Shown: piece after piece, positions 31,021-42,007 of the stretch | How positions within the stretch are numbered: position 1 is the stretch's first letter | How the letters are laid out: each line of letters opens with the position of its first letter | NCBI GenBank assembly: GCA_013407085.1 | Contig: JACCGJ010014862.1 | Location: 96,914 to 160,913 of the forward strand | Source: Atriophallophorus winterbourni | Taxonomy: Eukaryota > Platyhelminthes > Trematoda > Plagiorchiida > Microphallidae | Length of the DNA: 64,000 nucleotides | Direction: 5' to 3' | Notes under the pieces: generated by a model | What the model was told of the DNA's origin: nothing | The model's input: only the letters and a program-made list of their open reading frames with translations | Database searches by the model: none | Translations under genes and position numbers: made by a program

Positions 31021-31214
31021 TTAGATTGAACGACTTTGACACCTCCCCCTGCGAAAAAAGGACGTTCACCTTCGGTCTATATACGTCTTGTTTCTTGGAT
31101 TTATTTGAAATGGTTGAACCATTGTTCTTCTTCGTGTTCGGTATCTGCTTTCTTGTGTCTCGTCCATGCGATGTTGTTCAGCAAGACGGTTGTCGTCTCG
31201 GTGTTATTCTCTCT

Positions 31215-31256
31215 ATGGCTCGTACCAAGCAAACTGTCCGCAAATCAACTGGATAA
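31215..31256 (+). pseudogene. Histone H3 N-terminal fragment (13 codons, then stop)
   Basis: ATG at 31215 encodes MARTKQTVRKSTG followed by TAA. Histone H3 begins MARTKQTARKSTGGKAPR, so 12 of 13 residues match; the one change is Ala7 to Val, beside Arg8 and Lys9. After the stop the sequence no longer resembles H3 and soon becomes a CR1-like remnant. A TATATA at 31078-31083 lies upstream. It is most simply a histone gene head severed by element insertion. Without the fold it cannot make a histone. Confidence 0.65.
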
Positions 31257-31259
31257 AGT

Positions 31260-32225
31260 TTTTGAGCAAGATCTGAAAACCGGTTCAAGAAACTAGTGAA
31301 TAATGTACTGTCTAGAATTACTGGTAAGCCGTACAACAGTGGAGAGGAATTCTTTGACTGTGGTTCTCATGGACCATGTTACTGATAGAATGAAATTCGG
31401 ATTACATGTACTTGACCCCCTGTCTTCTATCAAGAAGAAGAATAACTGGACTCAACCGAACTCTAACTGATCCCTAATACCCTTCCTGATATTTATGGAT
31501 GACCTAGACTCTCAGTTGTCATGTCCCTGCTACATGCTTGCTGATAATATCAACGGTTGTGAGATATTGAAAAGTTTATTAAATGGTCACCCGAAAGGGA
31601 TAATCCTCTGATCTAGAGTAAATGTCACCTGTTGCATGCAGCAGTCGACAAAATTACAGTAACTGCAAATAGCGGTAGGATCGACTTTAAATATATTCAG
31701 AGGGTTAAGGATATATGTATAGTCGTAACAACGAACTTCAAATAGGCTGCGAAATGTTCCTCAGCTGCACAACGGGCAAGAGCAGAATTCCTTTAGCTTA
31801 AATCTTTTCTGGCATTTAGAACACCGAAAGTGTTTATATCCCCTTATATACGGCGATTGTCAGGCCTCTTTCAGAATACTGAGTGCAAGCCAAGTCTAAA
31901 AAGACATTATAAACGTCTGGTTACCAAAATGGTTGAAGGTATGTCTTGGAAATTCTACGAGTAACGTCTTATTTCTTTACCCAATAGAAGCTTTCAAAAT
32001 CCAGAAAGGCTTAGGCGACGAGAGTTGTCGAAACCTGTTCTTTCGAGCGATCTACCCTTTAGCTAGAGGGCATAAATTAAAGATTTCAGAAAACCACAAT
32101 CGCCTGAATGTTAAGCAAAAAATTCCTCTGTGAAAGAGCATAACGCTTCTTTGAATAAGCTTCCTGAGGAACTAATCGCTTGTGTTCAAAAAATGTTTGG
32201 ATGCTTCATGGCATTAGCCTTTCCC
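31260..32225 (+). pseudogene. CR1-like reverse transcriptase remnant
   Basis: Frames give LIPFLIFMDDLDSQLSCPCYM, then LADNINGCEIL in the position of FADDVKI, then IEKFIKWSPE, AAQRARAEFL and SLVFKKCLDAS near the end. This is the RT-to-C-terminus order seen at 32.5-33.4 kb, so both are copies of one family. Many stops. Confidence 0.55.
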
Positions 32226-32509
32226 TGACTTCTTTCCATGAATATGCAAGTCGCATGTCGATAGAATTGACATGAAAATATTTTTTCATTTTAAATTCTT
32301 ACGGTTGTATATAACGATTTAAAAAAACTGCACAAAAATCCAATATTATTTAATGCATCGGGTTAAATGTCATGTTTCAAATGTGCTGTAGTGAATTGTA
32401 TTATATTGAATTCAATGAAACAACCAACCAAGAATAGGGGTGAGAATAAACCACACTAAGTATTTGTATTACACGCTATGTATTGATTAATTAATGTAAG
32501 TTTAACATT

Positions 32510-33530
32510 CGAAAGTAAAAGTTGTTAGTGGAGTCCCACAGGGTTCCATACTCGGACCGCTATGTTTCCTCATTTTCATCGATGATTTGGCAGCGTCGCT
32601 TAAGTGTCCCTGCTATATTTTCGCAGATGATGTCAAGATTATCAGATCACTGGATGAAAAGGGTCTTCTTGAGGATATTGAAAAGGTCATCGAATGGTCT
32701 GCTACATACCAGTTAACTACCAGTCAACTTCACTAAAAGCTATCTCTTGTCTAAAGTCATTAAGAAGCTAGAGGTTGGTGGACCAGATAGAATACTTGAG
32801 ATAAATGGGGTGTCGAAAGTTCGTGAATTAGGTAAAGAAGTGTCAGGGGACTTTAAATGGGCAGATCAATGCGCAGCTACTGCACAACGCACTGAGAGGG
32901 AGCTTTTTCGCCTTCGAACAGTTTTGTCCTGCAGGTCCCCAGATGTTTTCATACCATTATACAAAGCGGTCGTGAGACCACATCTCGAGTATTTCGTTCA
33001 AGTATGGTCACCTTATTTGGAAAAAGATATTGCCAAGCTGGAAGGTGTTCAACGTTTAGCTACTCGTATGATTGTAGGGCAATCGGGTAGGTCGTATGAG
33101 GAACGATTGCCGAATCTAGAGCTCTTCTCACTAAAAAGGAGGAGGCTACGTGGGAACCTGATTGAAACCTTCAAAATCATGTCAGGTTTCAGTACTATTC
33201 ATCCCAGTGAATTGTACGCTCTGGCGCCAAGTGTGGGTACTTGAGGCCACCCATTAAAACTGGTCAAGCGACATGTCAGTTCCAATGTTCGTAAGTTCTT
33301 CTTTAGTGAAAGGTTATTAAATTACTGGAATCCACTTCCTAAAGAAGTTGTTTGTTCTACTTCGGTAGGGGGTTTCAAGAATGGACTTGACTCTGTGTGG
33401 CCTTCATTTTTTCCTGATTTTTATCCGTGAGGAATTCTAGCAGTGGTTGGCGCTCCTTCGAAGCTTTCCATCGTTGGAAATTCTGGACGCTCGATTGGCT
33501 TGTCAGCGATTTACAGTCGTGTGCCGACTA
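32510..33530 (+). pseudogene. CR1-like retroelement, 3-prime half of ORF2 and tail
   Basis: Reads VVSGVPQGSILGPLCFLIFIDDL and, in another frame, CYIFADDVKIIRSL, then an open frame of 165 codons (32747-33244). This frame holds ELGKEVSGDFKWADQC (DLGVxxS-like), YKAVVRPHLEYFVQVWSPYL and RRLRGNLIETFKIM, which are the conserved C-terminal blocks of CR1/jockey RTs. After a stop the end reads FFSERLLNYWNPLPKEVV. The 3-prime UTR block GAAATTCTGGACGCTCGATTG is shared with 18780-18890. At least two frame changes; inactive. Confidence 0.75.
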
Positions 33531-33539
33531 AACTGAGCT

Positions 33540-33956
33540 AAACTTGAACAAGACCCGCCTATTTCAAACTCTAAATAATTTCCATTATGCTAATCACTTT
33601 CTGTAATTTAGTTTATTACGACGGTATTAGAAACAAAATTCTAAATTTTTGTTGGAGCATGAATTATGTAGCGTTATGCATTTTGTCTGACATTACTCGC
33701 TATTTTCCTTTATTTCCAATTTTTTTCTGCGAAATTTGAAAACCATTCCAGGTAGCTTGCGGACAATGTGTTGCCTGAAATCATTGTGAAGTTGTTCAAT
33801 ATTTTAATATAATAATTCATTGTTAAAATGTATAAAAGATTTAAAAACTGCAGGTAGATCATGAAATCTCAGTAGATTACAAAAGCAAGCTCAGTAAAGA
33901 TTGGGTTTCTATGGCGTTCAACCGGCACGATCGCTGGATTTTGTGATAATTCAAGG
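33540..33956. other. No gene recognised
   Basis: AT-rich spacer between two CR1-like fragments in opposite orientation. Confidence 0.35.
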
Positions 33957-34830
33957 TAATTCAAGGTTTTCAATGGTCTAAAAAGCAACAGGCTTAACAA
34001 CAACCATAGGATGGTAAAAATTGAAATTTAAGTGTATAAACAATATAAGAACATAGATTAAACAGTATATAAGTGTTCTGGAAACGAATAATGCAATAAA
34101 AATTCGTCTAATTTCGTTTTAAAGTCATGCAAGCTAGTGGCGTGAGCAACGGTTGAAGGTAAACTGTTCCAAGTAAAACAGACACGGACAGAGTAAAAAT
34201 ACCTTCTACAGTTCAGGCGGGAATGGGGTACGACCAGCACATATTCATGGGTCCGATAATTCCTCGTATCCCTTCGCGTGAATAAATCTTGTAAGGGATG
34301 GTTCGGGGTATGGAATGTTTTGTAAAGTAAGATAAGGTCTCCTCTGATTCGTCGATAGGGAAAATCGAACAGATTCAGTTGAGCTATCCTTTCGTTATAT
34401 GGTTTGTTTCAGATGCTGAGAACTAGTTTCGTTGAGCGGTGATAGATTCGCTGCATAAGTTCCACATCCCTCTTGAGCCACGGAGAACATGAATGCACAC
34501 CGTATTCCATGAGTGGTCTCAAGTATGTATTCATGATCCTTGGGAATATCTTAGGCGAAAATTTCCCAAATACACGTTTGAGTAGATTTAGAACGCGTGT
34601 TGCTTTTTTAAAGGCACTGTTAGTTTGAAGTGAAGTTTTTTAAACTGGAGCATATCCAGACACCCAGATCTTTTTCTTCACTGCAATTTTCAAGGACATG
34701 CGAACCTATGTGATATGTGAACTCTACTCGATTCCCCACATTCATGATCCTGCATTTGTTGAAGTTAAACGGCAGTTTGTTCTTCAACGACCAGCTGTGA
34801 AGCGTATCAAGATGGTATTTATACTAGTAA
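33957..34830 (-). pseudogene. CR1 ORF2 C-terminal fragment (5-prime truncated)
   Basis: Minus-strand frames read LKNKLPFNFNKCRIM and EEKDLGVWI, then RIMNTYLRPLMEYGVHSCSPWL, RRIRGDLILLYKTF and SRLNCRRYFYSVRVCFTWNSLP, ending LLHYSFPEHLYTV. The 3-prime end near 33957 carries two CCTTGAA-type repeats and GGTCTAAAA. Truncation at the 5-prime side is typical of target-primed reverse transcription. Confidence 0.75.
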
Positions 34831-35039
34831 GGCTTTAACTCGGGATACGGTTACCTACCACCGGAGCAGAACAAATTCTATTTGCGGTGGGTATATCTGA
34901 CATGATGAAGAGCGGGAGCAGAGTTAGAGTTATAGTTTAAATGTTGCTAAAATCAAAAGGGCTCATCGTTACCAAAGCTAAAATATATCCATGATTACGA
35001 CACATAGAAATGCAGTTCGTGAGAATAGGCATCTAGTTT

Positions 35040-35600
35040 TCATTCCAAAGGACAGGAAGAAGTTCCAACATCTTCAGGAATATTGTTCAAAGCGACACAA
35101 ACACTAACAGAGAAGAAGTTTCTTCTGCAGTTGATGCGCGATGATTGTAGAACGAACTTAAGAAATTACTTGCGTAAATTTTACGTTTTTTATTCAAGAC
35201 GAACAGAACTGAATCAGGATGATTTGTCGCCAGAATTTGGCAAGGCAGAATAAGATCCCCATGAATCTGTCTCAATGAATGAGTTGTGCTTGCGCTGAGA
35301 TAAGGCTGTCGATGAATGAACGTCTGAAGTGTTTTAGATGGACTATCGGTTGCTGGATTGTATCGTCAATGTTGGCCTCAGCTCATCTTGATTGTACTCG
35401 GGAGAATCACTCTGAGCACTTTTGTACGATGCGCCGTCGACGTTGGCATTGCGGAATCTAGTGGTGGCAGATTTCTGACGCAGATCATTGGGTTATTTAC
35501 ATGCACTGTGGCACAGTAAGTCAAGTTAGACGTCGGGCATCTAGAACTCTTGATACCACATCTGACTGCAGAAAGCATACATTCAAGAGGCGATGAACAG
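35040..35600 (-). pseudogene. CR1 ORF2 C-terminal remnant
   Basis: Minus-strand reading near 35160-35070 gives SRINCRRNFFSVSVCVALNNIPED, matching SRLNCRRHFFAVRVCFLWNSLP in the full-length element. Upstream segments are broken by stops. The SINE copy D lies just upstream of it. Confidence 0.6.
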
Positions 35601-35662
35601 TTCCTCTATTTGACATCCGTTGGGAGAGTCGATACATGGCAATTGTAGTAATATTGGCGCAG

Positions 35663-35934
35663 TACTTAAGGTAGGTTGCACAGATGTGCAATCGTGCAGC
35701 ATTTCTGTGCTGTGCGGCTAACATCGTGCTAAATTGATTGGCCAACGGTAGTGAGCTGCATGCGAGTACACGCTGGAGTCTCACTACCATTTCTATTTCT
35801 ATTTCCCCCCTCATATCTGTCTAGGCCTGGGCAACCTGACAGTATTTTAGCCCACGTGCAGTGTCTGACTGTGCGGCACTTTGCCTGGATCAGGCTTGTG
35901 CTTTCACACATACATACATACATACTTAAGGTAG
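35663..35934 (-). mobile_element. SINE-245 repeat, copy D, with 12-bp target-site duplication
   Basis: TACTTAAGGTAG occurs at 35663-35674 and again at 35923-35934, bounding a 248-bp insert. The insert contains the family landmarks, including GCCTGGATCAGGC, and ends on one side in a CATA simple repeat. A perfect duplication of this length is direct evidence of retrotransposition. No tRNA-like A/B boxes are visible, so the promoter source is unknown. Strand here is relative to copy B. Confidence 0.85.
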
Positions 35935-36239
35935 TGAGGAAAGCGCCATTGTTCACAATCATGTTCCTTTATCTCGCTTTCGGTGTTGCCAGCACTGGAT
36001 CAGAATATGCTACAGTGAACTGAATTTTAGACATATTTTGCTTAGGACAGCGCTGTGAAAACGGTATTTGCTTAGTTGAGTTTGCGGCCTACAACCACTT
36101 ACGTGTTTGCAACACGGAATAACAGCACCCGAGGAAACACTTGGTATCGTAATACTTGAATGGTGACAAAACAGTGAATCCAATCGATTACATCCTAACT
36201 ACCAACCGCTGAATTTTCTGGGCCCCGGACTTTACGTCC

Positions 36240-36850
36240 TAAAGTTGTGCCGAAACAAAAAATCCAGCTTGCACCGATCACACTTTTTTGAACCGAGTTT
36301 CGAATTCACTCACTGAACCGTCAAAGGAAAAACCACTAGAAGGCGCTTTGATTTAGCCGCCTCCGGAAACCCATAATGATGAAGGAAACTTATAGCTGGT
36401 GTTGCTGAGTAGATCGTATGGAGTGATGCCCCAGTTGAGCAACAGTTGTCCAGGTTGAACGCCATTACTCAGACTATAGCATCGGAAAGCCTAGCCACCG
36501 TTTCTCGCCAGTGGCGAGGATGAATCTCTCAAAACAGTATTAAGCTCTCTGTCCGAGCAAGAGATGCTCGAATGAATAGTGTTCCTGATTATCGCCTCAT
36601 TAAGAGAGCCAATACATGATCCGCCCATAGTGATCGTCAAGTATACAGGACCGTATCTGCGTTTGAAATTCAAACTATTATGGATGCGTGTAATGCAGGT
36701 CTTACTGACATCGGGCATTCAGATAGGTCGCGATAAGAAACTTTTTGATTTAAAATATGCCGACGACGTAGTTTTATTCTTAGATTCCTATTCGGATGCT
36801 CTCTACATATACACATATTTGCACAATCTGATACAGATATGGTGCCGTTC
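36240..36850 (+). pseudogene. Reverse transcriptase scrap
   Basis: Contains SGIQIGRDKKLFDLKYADDVVLF, in which YADD is the catalytic box in the RTE/family B style (compare LDYADDIALL). The segment before it (from about 36400) has no clear RT motif. Fragmentary. Confidence 0.45.
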
Positions 36851-37012
36851 AACATAAACAATGAGATGTACAAAGCGAGAAGGGGGTACAAATCGGGTTG
36901 AAACAGTGAGAAAATAAACAGTGAAAGAGAAACAGTGGGTAATTTTTTTGTCCATTTACACACATCATTTTTTGAATTTTTTTAAAATAAAGTTTTTGAA
37001 CAGCAGAGAATG

Positions 37013-38317
37013 TCAGGGAGTAATAGAGATGATGCACTCTTTCCATTGATGTCGGTTCATTGCCATCGTTGCCAGTGTGTTGAGCCATACACTCTCCCCT
37101 TCTCTTGCACCCCATCCAGGCAAGCGCGCTCGTCCAACCCTTGATAAACCAGAAGTGAGCCTTTTCAAGCCACTCTTCCATGTTAGTGGCTGACCGCCAG
37201 CCACTTTTTTCCAGTCTGTACCAGCTGACGCATAAAGTGCTCGGCGTGGTAACCGTTCGGGTTTCATGCGCAGGACGTGCCCCAACCAGCGGAGGCGACG
37301 TCGGTTAATGGCTGTCTGAACACTAGTGCCGTTGCTTCTTAAGACGCGGCGCCTGACCTCAGAATTGCAAACGTGGTGTTGCCACCGTACGTGAGCAATC
37401 CTACGCAGACAACGTTGGTCGAAAACCTCAAGCCTCCTAATATCTTCTGAGCGAGCTGTCCAACATTCACTCCCGTATAGCAATACTGCCCTTACCGAGG
37501 TGGAATATATCCGTCCTTTAATTCCCAAGCTTAAATCACGTCTCTTCCAGAGGCACTTGAGTTTAGCGAAAACCAGTCTGACCTTAGCAATTCTGGACGT
37601 GATTTCCTTCTCTATCCGACCCCCAGCAACCACCAGACTTCCTAGGTATTTGAACTGCCCAACATGATCGAGAATCAGATCATTTATAGCGAAATTTGGC
37701 AGTTCACCAGACCAGTCCTGAAGGAGCACTTTACTCTTGCTTGGCGAGAAGAACAGTCCGTACTTAAATGCCTCCATTGCCATCATATCCAAAGCTTGTT
37801 GGATAAATGTTGGGTCTTCGCCCAATAAGGCAATATCATCAGCATAGTCCAGGTCCATAACCCGTTCACCTTGAAGGAGCTCAACGCCACTCGTGGAGAA
37901 ACTACTGAGAGCACTCCGGAGGACGTCCTCGATAGCGAAATTTAACAAGAACGGGGAGATTGGACAGCCTTGTCTTACACCCGTTGTGGTGCTGAATGAC
38001 ATTGAAAGGCTATCGTACGCCATTACCCTCCCTATCGAGTGTGCGTATAGGTCCTTTAGGATAGCGATGTATTTCGATGGGATTCCATTGCAAAGTAAGC
38101 AGTTCCATAGGGCAGATCTGTCAACCGAGTCAAAGGCGGCTCTGATATCCAGAAACACCACAATAGTAGGTCGCTGATACAAGTGACGATGTTCTAGCAA
38201 CTGTCGCAGAACGAAGATCTGGTCTGGTCGGAAGCCAGCTTGCTCTTCGCGAGAAGTGCCCTCACGAATCGGGATAAGTCTGCGAAGGAGGATGGCGACC
38301 AATATCTTAGCTACCAC
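37013..38317 (-). pseudogene. Family B reverse transcriptase and C-terminal domain
   Basis: An open frame of 434 codons reads EEQAGFRPDQIFVLRQLL, VVFLDIRAAFDSVDRSALW, TGVRQGCPISPFLLNF, then the catalytic box LDYADDIALLGEDP, the thumb FKYLGSLV, RAVLLYGSECWTARSEDIRR and RLRWLGHVLRMKPERLPRR. Both catalytic Asp of YADD and the upstream Asp (FLDI) are present. The frame joins 38311-38727 by a frame change; that part holds RHKAPGPDELHPVFF, the start of the RT domain. Confidence 0.85.
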
Positions 38318-38727
38318 TGGGATAAGCGAAATTCCGCGATAGTTGCAGCATTCGTTCCGCGCTCCTTTTTATGGACTGATATTACTAGCGATTCACCCCA
38401 GGAGGCAGGTACCCTCTCATCCACCCAAACCTTTGAGAACAGCTCGCGCAGTTCTGCTACGACTGCCTCGCCTCCTTCCTTGAAGAATACCGGGTGGAGC
38501 TCGTCGGGGCCCGGCGCCTTGTGTCGCTTTAGTAGTTGGATCTCTCTTCGTATTTCTTCGACACTGGGCGGGGCTAGCGACACGGACCACTGCAAAGTGG
38601 ATGGAGGGATGTCGGCGGTGTCTGGGGAACGGTGCTGATTAAACTGCCGAGAGAAATATTCTCTCCATCTTTCTAAACGTCTGAAGGCTCGTTGTGCGCG
38701 AGCCATTATCCTCGAGGATGGTCTCAC

Positions 38728-39990
38728 TCAGACCATGCGGCTTAGGGCCACAGACACGAATCAATCGGTAAAGTCTCCTCATGTTGCTCATGGCTGACGC
38801 TCTTTCCATCTCCGAGGCGCGTTCTTTCCATCAAGACTCACGGTCACGTCTCAGACTATCTTTGATTAGTAGTCTAAGACACTTCCGATCGTCCTCATAC
38901 TCTAAACCACTCGGTATGGCACGGCGCTGTTCGAGTAGCATGATGGACTCAGCAGAGACCCAGCGGTGTGACGGTTGACGAGTGACTTTGCAGCATTCTG
39001 TAGCAGAGTCATAGAGTGCTTGCTTAAAGTAGTGCCAATGACGATCCAGCTCGACCGGCCGATCTTTGGAAAGGGAAACCGATAGGGTATCCCTAAATCT
39101 GGCTTTTGTCTCAGGCAGCGATAAAGCGTTTGTGTCTAGTTTGGGACGCTTTTGTTTGGGTTTGCCTCCGAATTGAAGGTTGATTGTTGCGCAAACTAAA
39201 GCGTGGTCAGAATCTACACTGGTGCTCCAGTATGATCTGCAGTTTTTGACACTACCTCGCCACCTGTAGCTTATCGCGATGTGGTCAAGCTGCGCCCAAG
39301 TACGTTGTGATGGGGATCGCCAGGTAGCTAGTTGGCGCTTGGAATGTCTAAAATTTGTGGAGACGAGAAAGAGGCGGTGGTCGTCACAGAAGGACAACAA
39401 TCTCTCTCTCCATTGTCTGTACGGTCATTTGACATTCCATACTTCCCTCCATGGAAGCGCTCAGAGTGCGCTATACATCCAACTCGGGCATTGAGATCGC
39501 CGGCAAGCACTACTATATCGCCTCTGCGTGCTTTCGTTAAGAGAGAACAAAATTCTTCGTAGAATTCGTCCTTCACCTCATCTGTCCCACAGTTCGTGGG
39601 TGCGTAAGCCGAGATCGCGAATAAGTTACGCCTCTCGTCGCTATGCTTGTTTACTCTGCTGTAACCCTGAAATCTCGCTGCGCACAGTCTGCTATTAACG
39701 GGTATCCAATCTAGGAGGAGGTTTCCGCTTTCTGGCTTAGAATAATTCCAACACCTGCTAGGCCGGCTGAGGAAGCAACGGGATCACTGGACACACGTAG
39801 GTAGAACCTACTCCCAAGAGGCATAGGAGGACTCAGTTGCAATACCGAATCCGTGTCGCGAAGACGGGTTTCCGATAGGCAACATATGTCAATACCTAGT
39901 GTCTCTAGTGAGCGGGCTAGTCCAAGCTGTTGTTCTGGTTGTTGCAGGGTGCGGACATTGAACGACGCAAGCCTAATAGGGGCGCGCGGT
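38728..39990 (-). pseudogene. Family B endonuclease domain, broken
   Basis: From about 39985 leftward: ASFNVRTLQQPEQQLGLA, DICCLSETRLRDTD, then (frame changes) VVLAGDLNARVGC, DNGERD, AQLDHIAISYRWRGSVKN and DSDHALVCATINL. These are the Asn, Glu, Asp/Asn, Asp and His motifs of an APE-type endonuclease in order. At least three frame changes separate them. Confidence 0.8.
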
Positions 39991-40779
39991 CGAGGAGAGC
40001 GTTGGGTATCGACACCTGTCTAAATACAGTTGGCTGCGATGGAATGCGTCAAGCATTGATGGTCCGAAGTGCATCAGGGAGAGAGGGTGAGGGGATGACG
40101 TGTGCTTGCGAAGTGGGTTCTGAAAAATAGCTTTCGAAGTTAGTATTCGTAGTGATAGAATGCGGCGTTGTCATCATAGTCATTGTTGAACGTAGGCATG
40201 ATACTACCCGGTTGCCTACACCGAAGTAGGGGAGATTTCGTTTAGGGGGTCCCACCCCGAGCCTTTAGCGCGATGGCTTTACCCACAAGGCAGTGGGACG
40301 AGAGAGGTTCGCACCTATCGGTGGCCGGTGACCGCCGAAGCGATTCATACGCCCTTTTCTGGAAGTTTCCAGTTCGGAGCCCGATAACCCCGTTGATAGG
40401 TTGGTGACTTCAGTTTTTGCCTGTGCACCATACAATGTCCTTGGATAGGACAAGGGGCAGTGACTTTTGAGCGGCGAGTCACATCCGCCGCGTCGTGATG
40501 TCATCATTGAATTTTTGTGGCTTTTTATAGGAAGAACGCTTGCCAGGCGAAACCCACCACACCCTCAGACACCACCGCCGAACCTTTCGCTGAGCTCGGA
40601 GAACCGAGCCCACTCAGCTGGCACCACGTGGAGGTATTTCGGCAAGCCAGCCGCAGTCTACGTGCTCAGTCTACTTTAGACCGACTAAGTAGTATCATAC
40701 CATCCGTATTCATGCGGTTTGCACCTTCCATGTGCAAGGTTCTGTTATAGGATATTAATTCGATCTAAACAGCACTAAG

Positions 40780-41640
40780 CCTCAATAGTTCAAAACTCGC
40801 GGCTGTAGACGGTTTTGCCTATTTGGGTAGTTGCATTACTAGCAACGCTTGCTTAAATTAGGAGATTTCAGCATTTCGTAACTTAGGTCATATGTGATGT
40901 CAAACAGGTTTGTTTGTAAAGCTAAAGAGTAGGGTCTATATTGCTACCATATGCGCGGTTTAACTGTACAGATGTAAAACCTGGACACAAAAGAATAAAT
41001 AAGACGTCTACAGGTCTTCGTCAATCTCCCCTACTTCGGTGTGGGCAACATGATAACACTAATCCTTCGTTCGACCGTGACAGCGTATATATATGCCATC
41101 ACTCGACTACATGCTTCTCATGCTTGCGTCCGCTTCTTGCCAACTATCTAGGATAAACGGATGAGAACTAGTGAAGTACTTAAGTACTGCGGAAAAACCA
41201 CCATGATAAATAAATTTGTCACCGGTACTGAACTGCATGCGGAACACGCTGTAGTTTCGCTGCCATATTTCCTTTCATCTATCTTTATAGGCCTGATTAA
41301 CCTCACAGTATTTTAGCCCATGTGCAGCTTATAACTGCTTGGCGCTTTATCTGGCTCCAGGCTTATGATTTCAATCGATAGATTCTCGATTATCTTTAGT
41401 GAATGAAATCCATCGTGGCCAAATGCTTAAAAATTTGTTTTAAATGACCTCCGCCTGTGTCCTTATTGGGCTTGTGCCGCTCAATGTCCGTACCTTGCAA
41501 CAGCTAGAAAAACAGCCAAGGTTATCCAGCTCTCTAGAGACTTTAAGTGTCGACATATGTTGTATAATGGAAACGCGTCTTCGGGACATTGATCCTGTAT
41601 GTTATTTTTGTGTGTCCATCCCGATTCCTCTGCTGGCTTT
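40780..41640 (+). pseudogene. Composite of two retroelement fragments
   Basis: First part (40799-41010): FAYLGSCITSNA, VKLKSRVYIATICAVL, then RRLQVF, the thumb and C-terminal region of an RTE-like RT. Second part (41020-41640): the family B leader block CTCCCCTACTTCGGTGT, then after a SINE piece PLNVRTLQQLEKQPRL and DICCIMETRLRDIDPV, the endonuclease start of family B. The two are joined head to tail on the plus strand. Confidence 0.6.
41284..41373 (-). repeat. SINE-245 repeat, partial copy E
   Basis: GGCCTGATTAACCTCACAGT through TTTAGCCCATGTGCAG to CTGGCTCCAGGCTTATG. It sits between the leader and endonuclease parts of the family B fragment, so it inserted into that copy. Confidence 0.65.
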
Positions 41641-41947
41641 GCTATTATAGGAATAGATTATACTCAGAAAGCGGACACCTATTCTGGATTCGATACTATT
41701 ACTAACAGACTGGGCGTAAATAGATTTCAAGATTGCAACAGAGTGAAAAATCACACGCAAAAATTTGTCAAAAGCGGTTAATGCGGATACAGGTCCGTGG
41801 CTTTGCTAAATATTTTTTAGAAAAATTACCTGTCGCCTTCTTCGGCGCATGTAATCGCTGGTTTTGCAGCTCTACGCAAAGCATAGAATGAAAATTCTTT
41901 CACCTATGTATTTTTTATCCGATTGATTTGTTGCAATAAATTTTCAC

Positions 41948-41958
41948 CTTTTTTATAG
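41948..41958 (+). promoter_or_regulatory. Possible splice or trans-splice acceptor upstream of the G-alpha start codon
   Basis: CCTTTTTTATAG ends 49 bases before the ATG of the G-alpha gene. It could accept a 5-prime-UTR exon or a flatworm spliced leader. This is inference from sequence only. Confidence 0.35.
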
Positions 41959-42007
41959 AATTTTGTCAAATTCTGTACTACACATCGTTAACAAATTCGC
42001 GAATTCA

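Larger units (their letters stand above)
36890..40700 (-). mobile_element. Family B non-LTR retrotransposon, nearly full length, damaged
   Basis: From right to left the minus strand holds a GC-richer leader (about 40700-40000), an endonuclease domain, a reverse transcriptase and a C-terminal domain, then a 3-prime UTR to about 36890. The leader block CTCCCCTACTTCGGTGTAGG is also found at 41028-41047 at the head of another copy, which supports it as part of the element. The RT resembles schistosome RTE-type families, but I cannot name it. Frame changes near 38315 and 38730-38830 and in the endonuclease show it is inactive. Confidence 0.8.
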
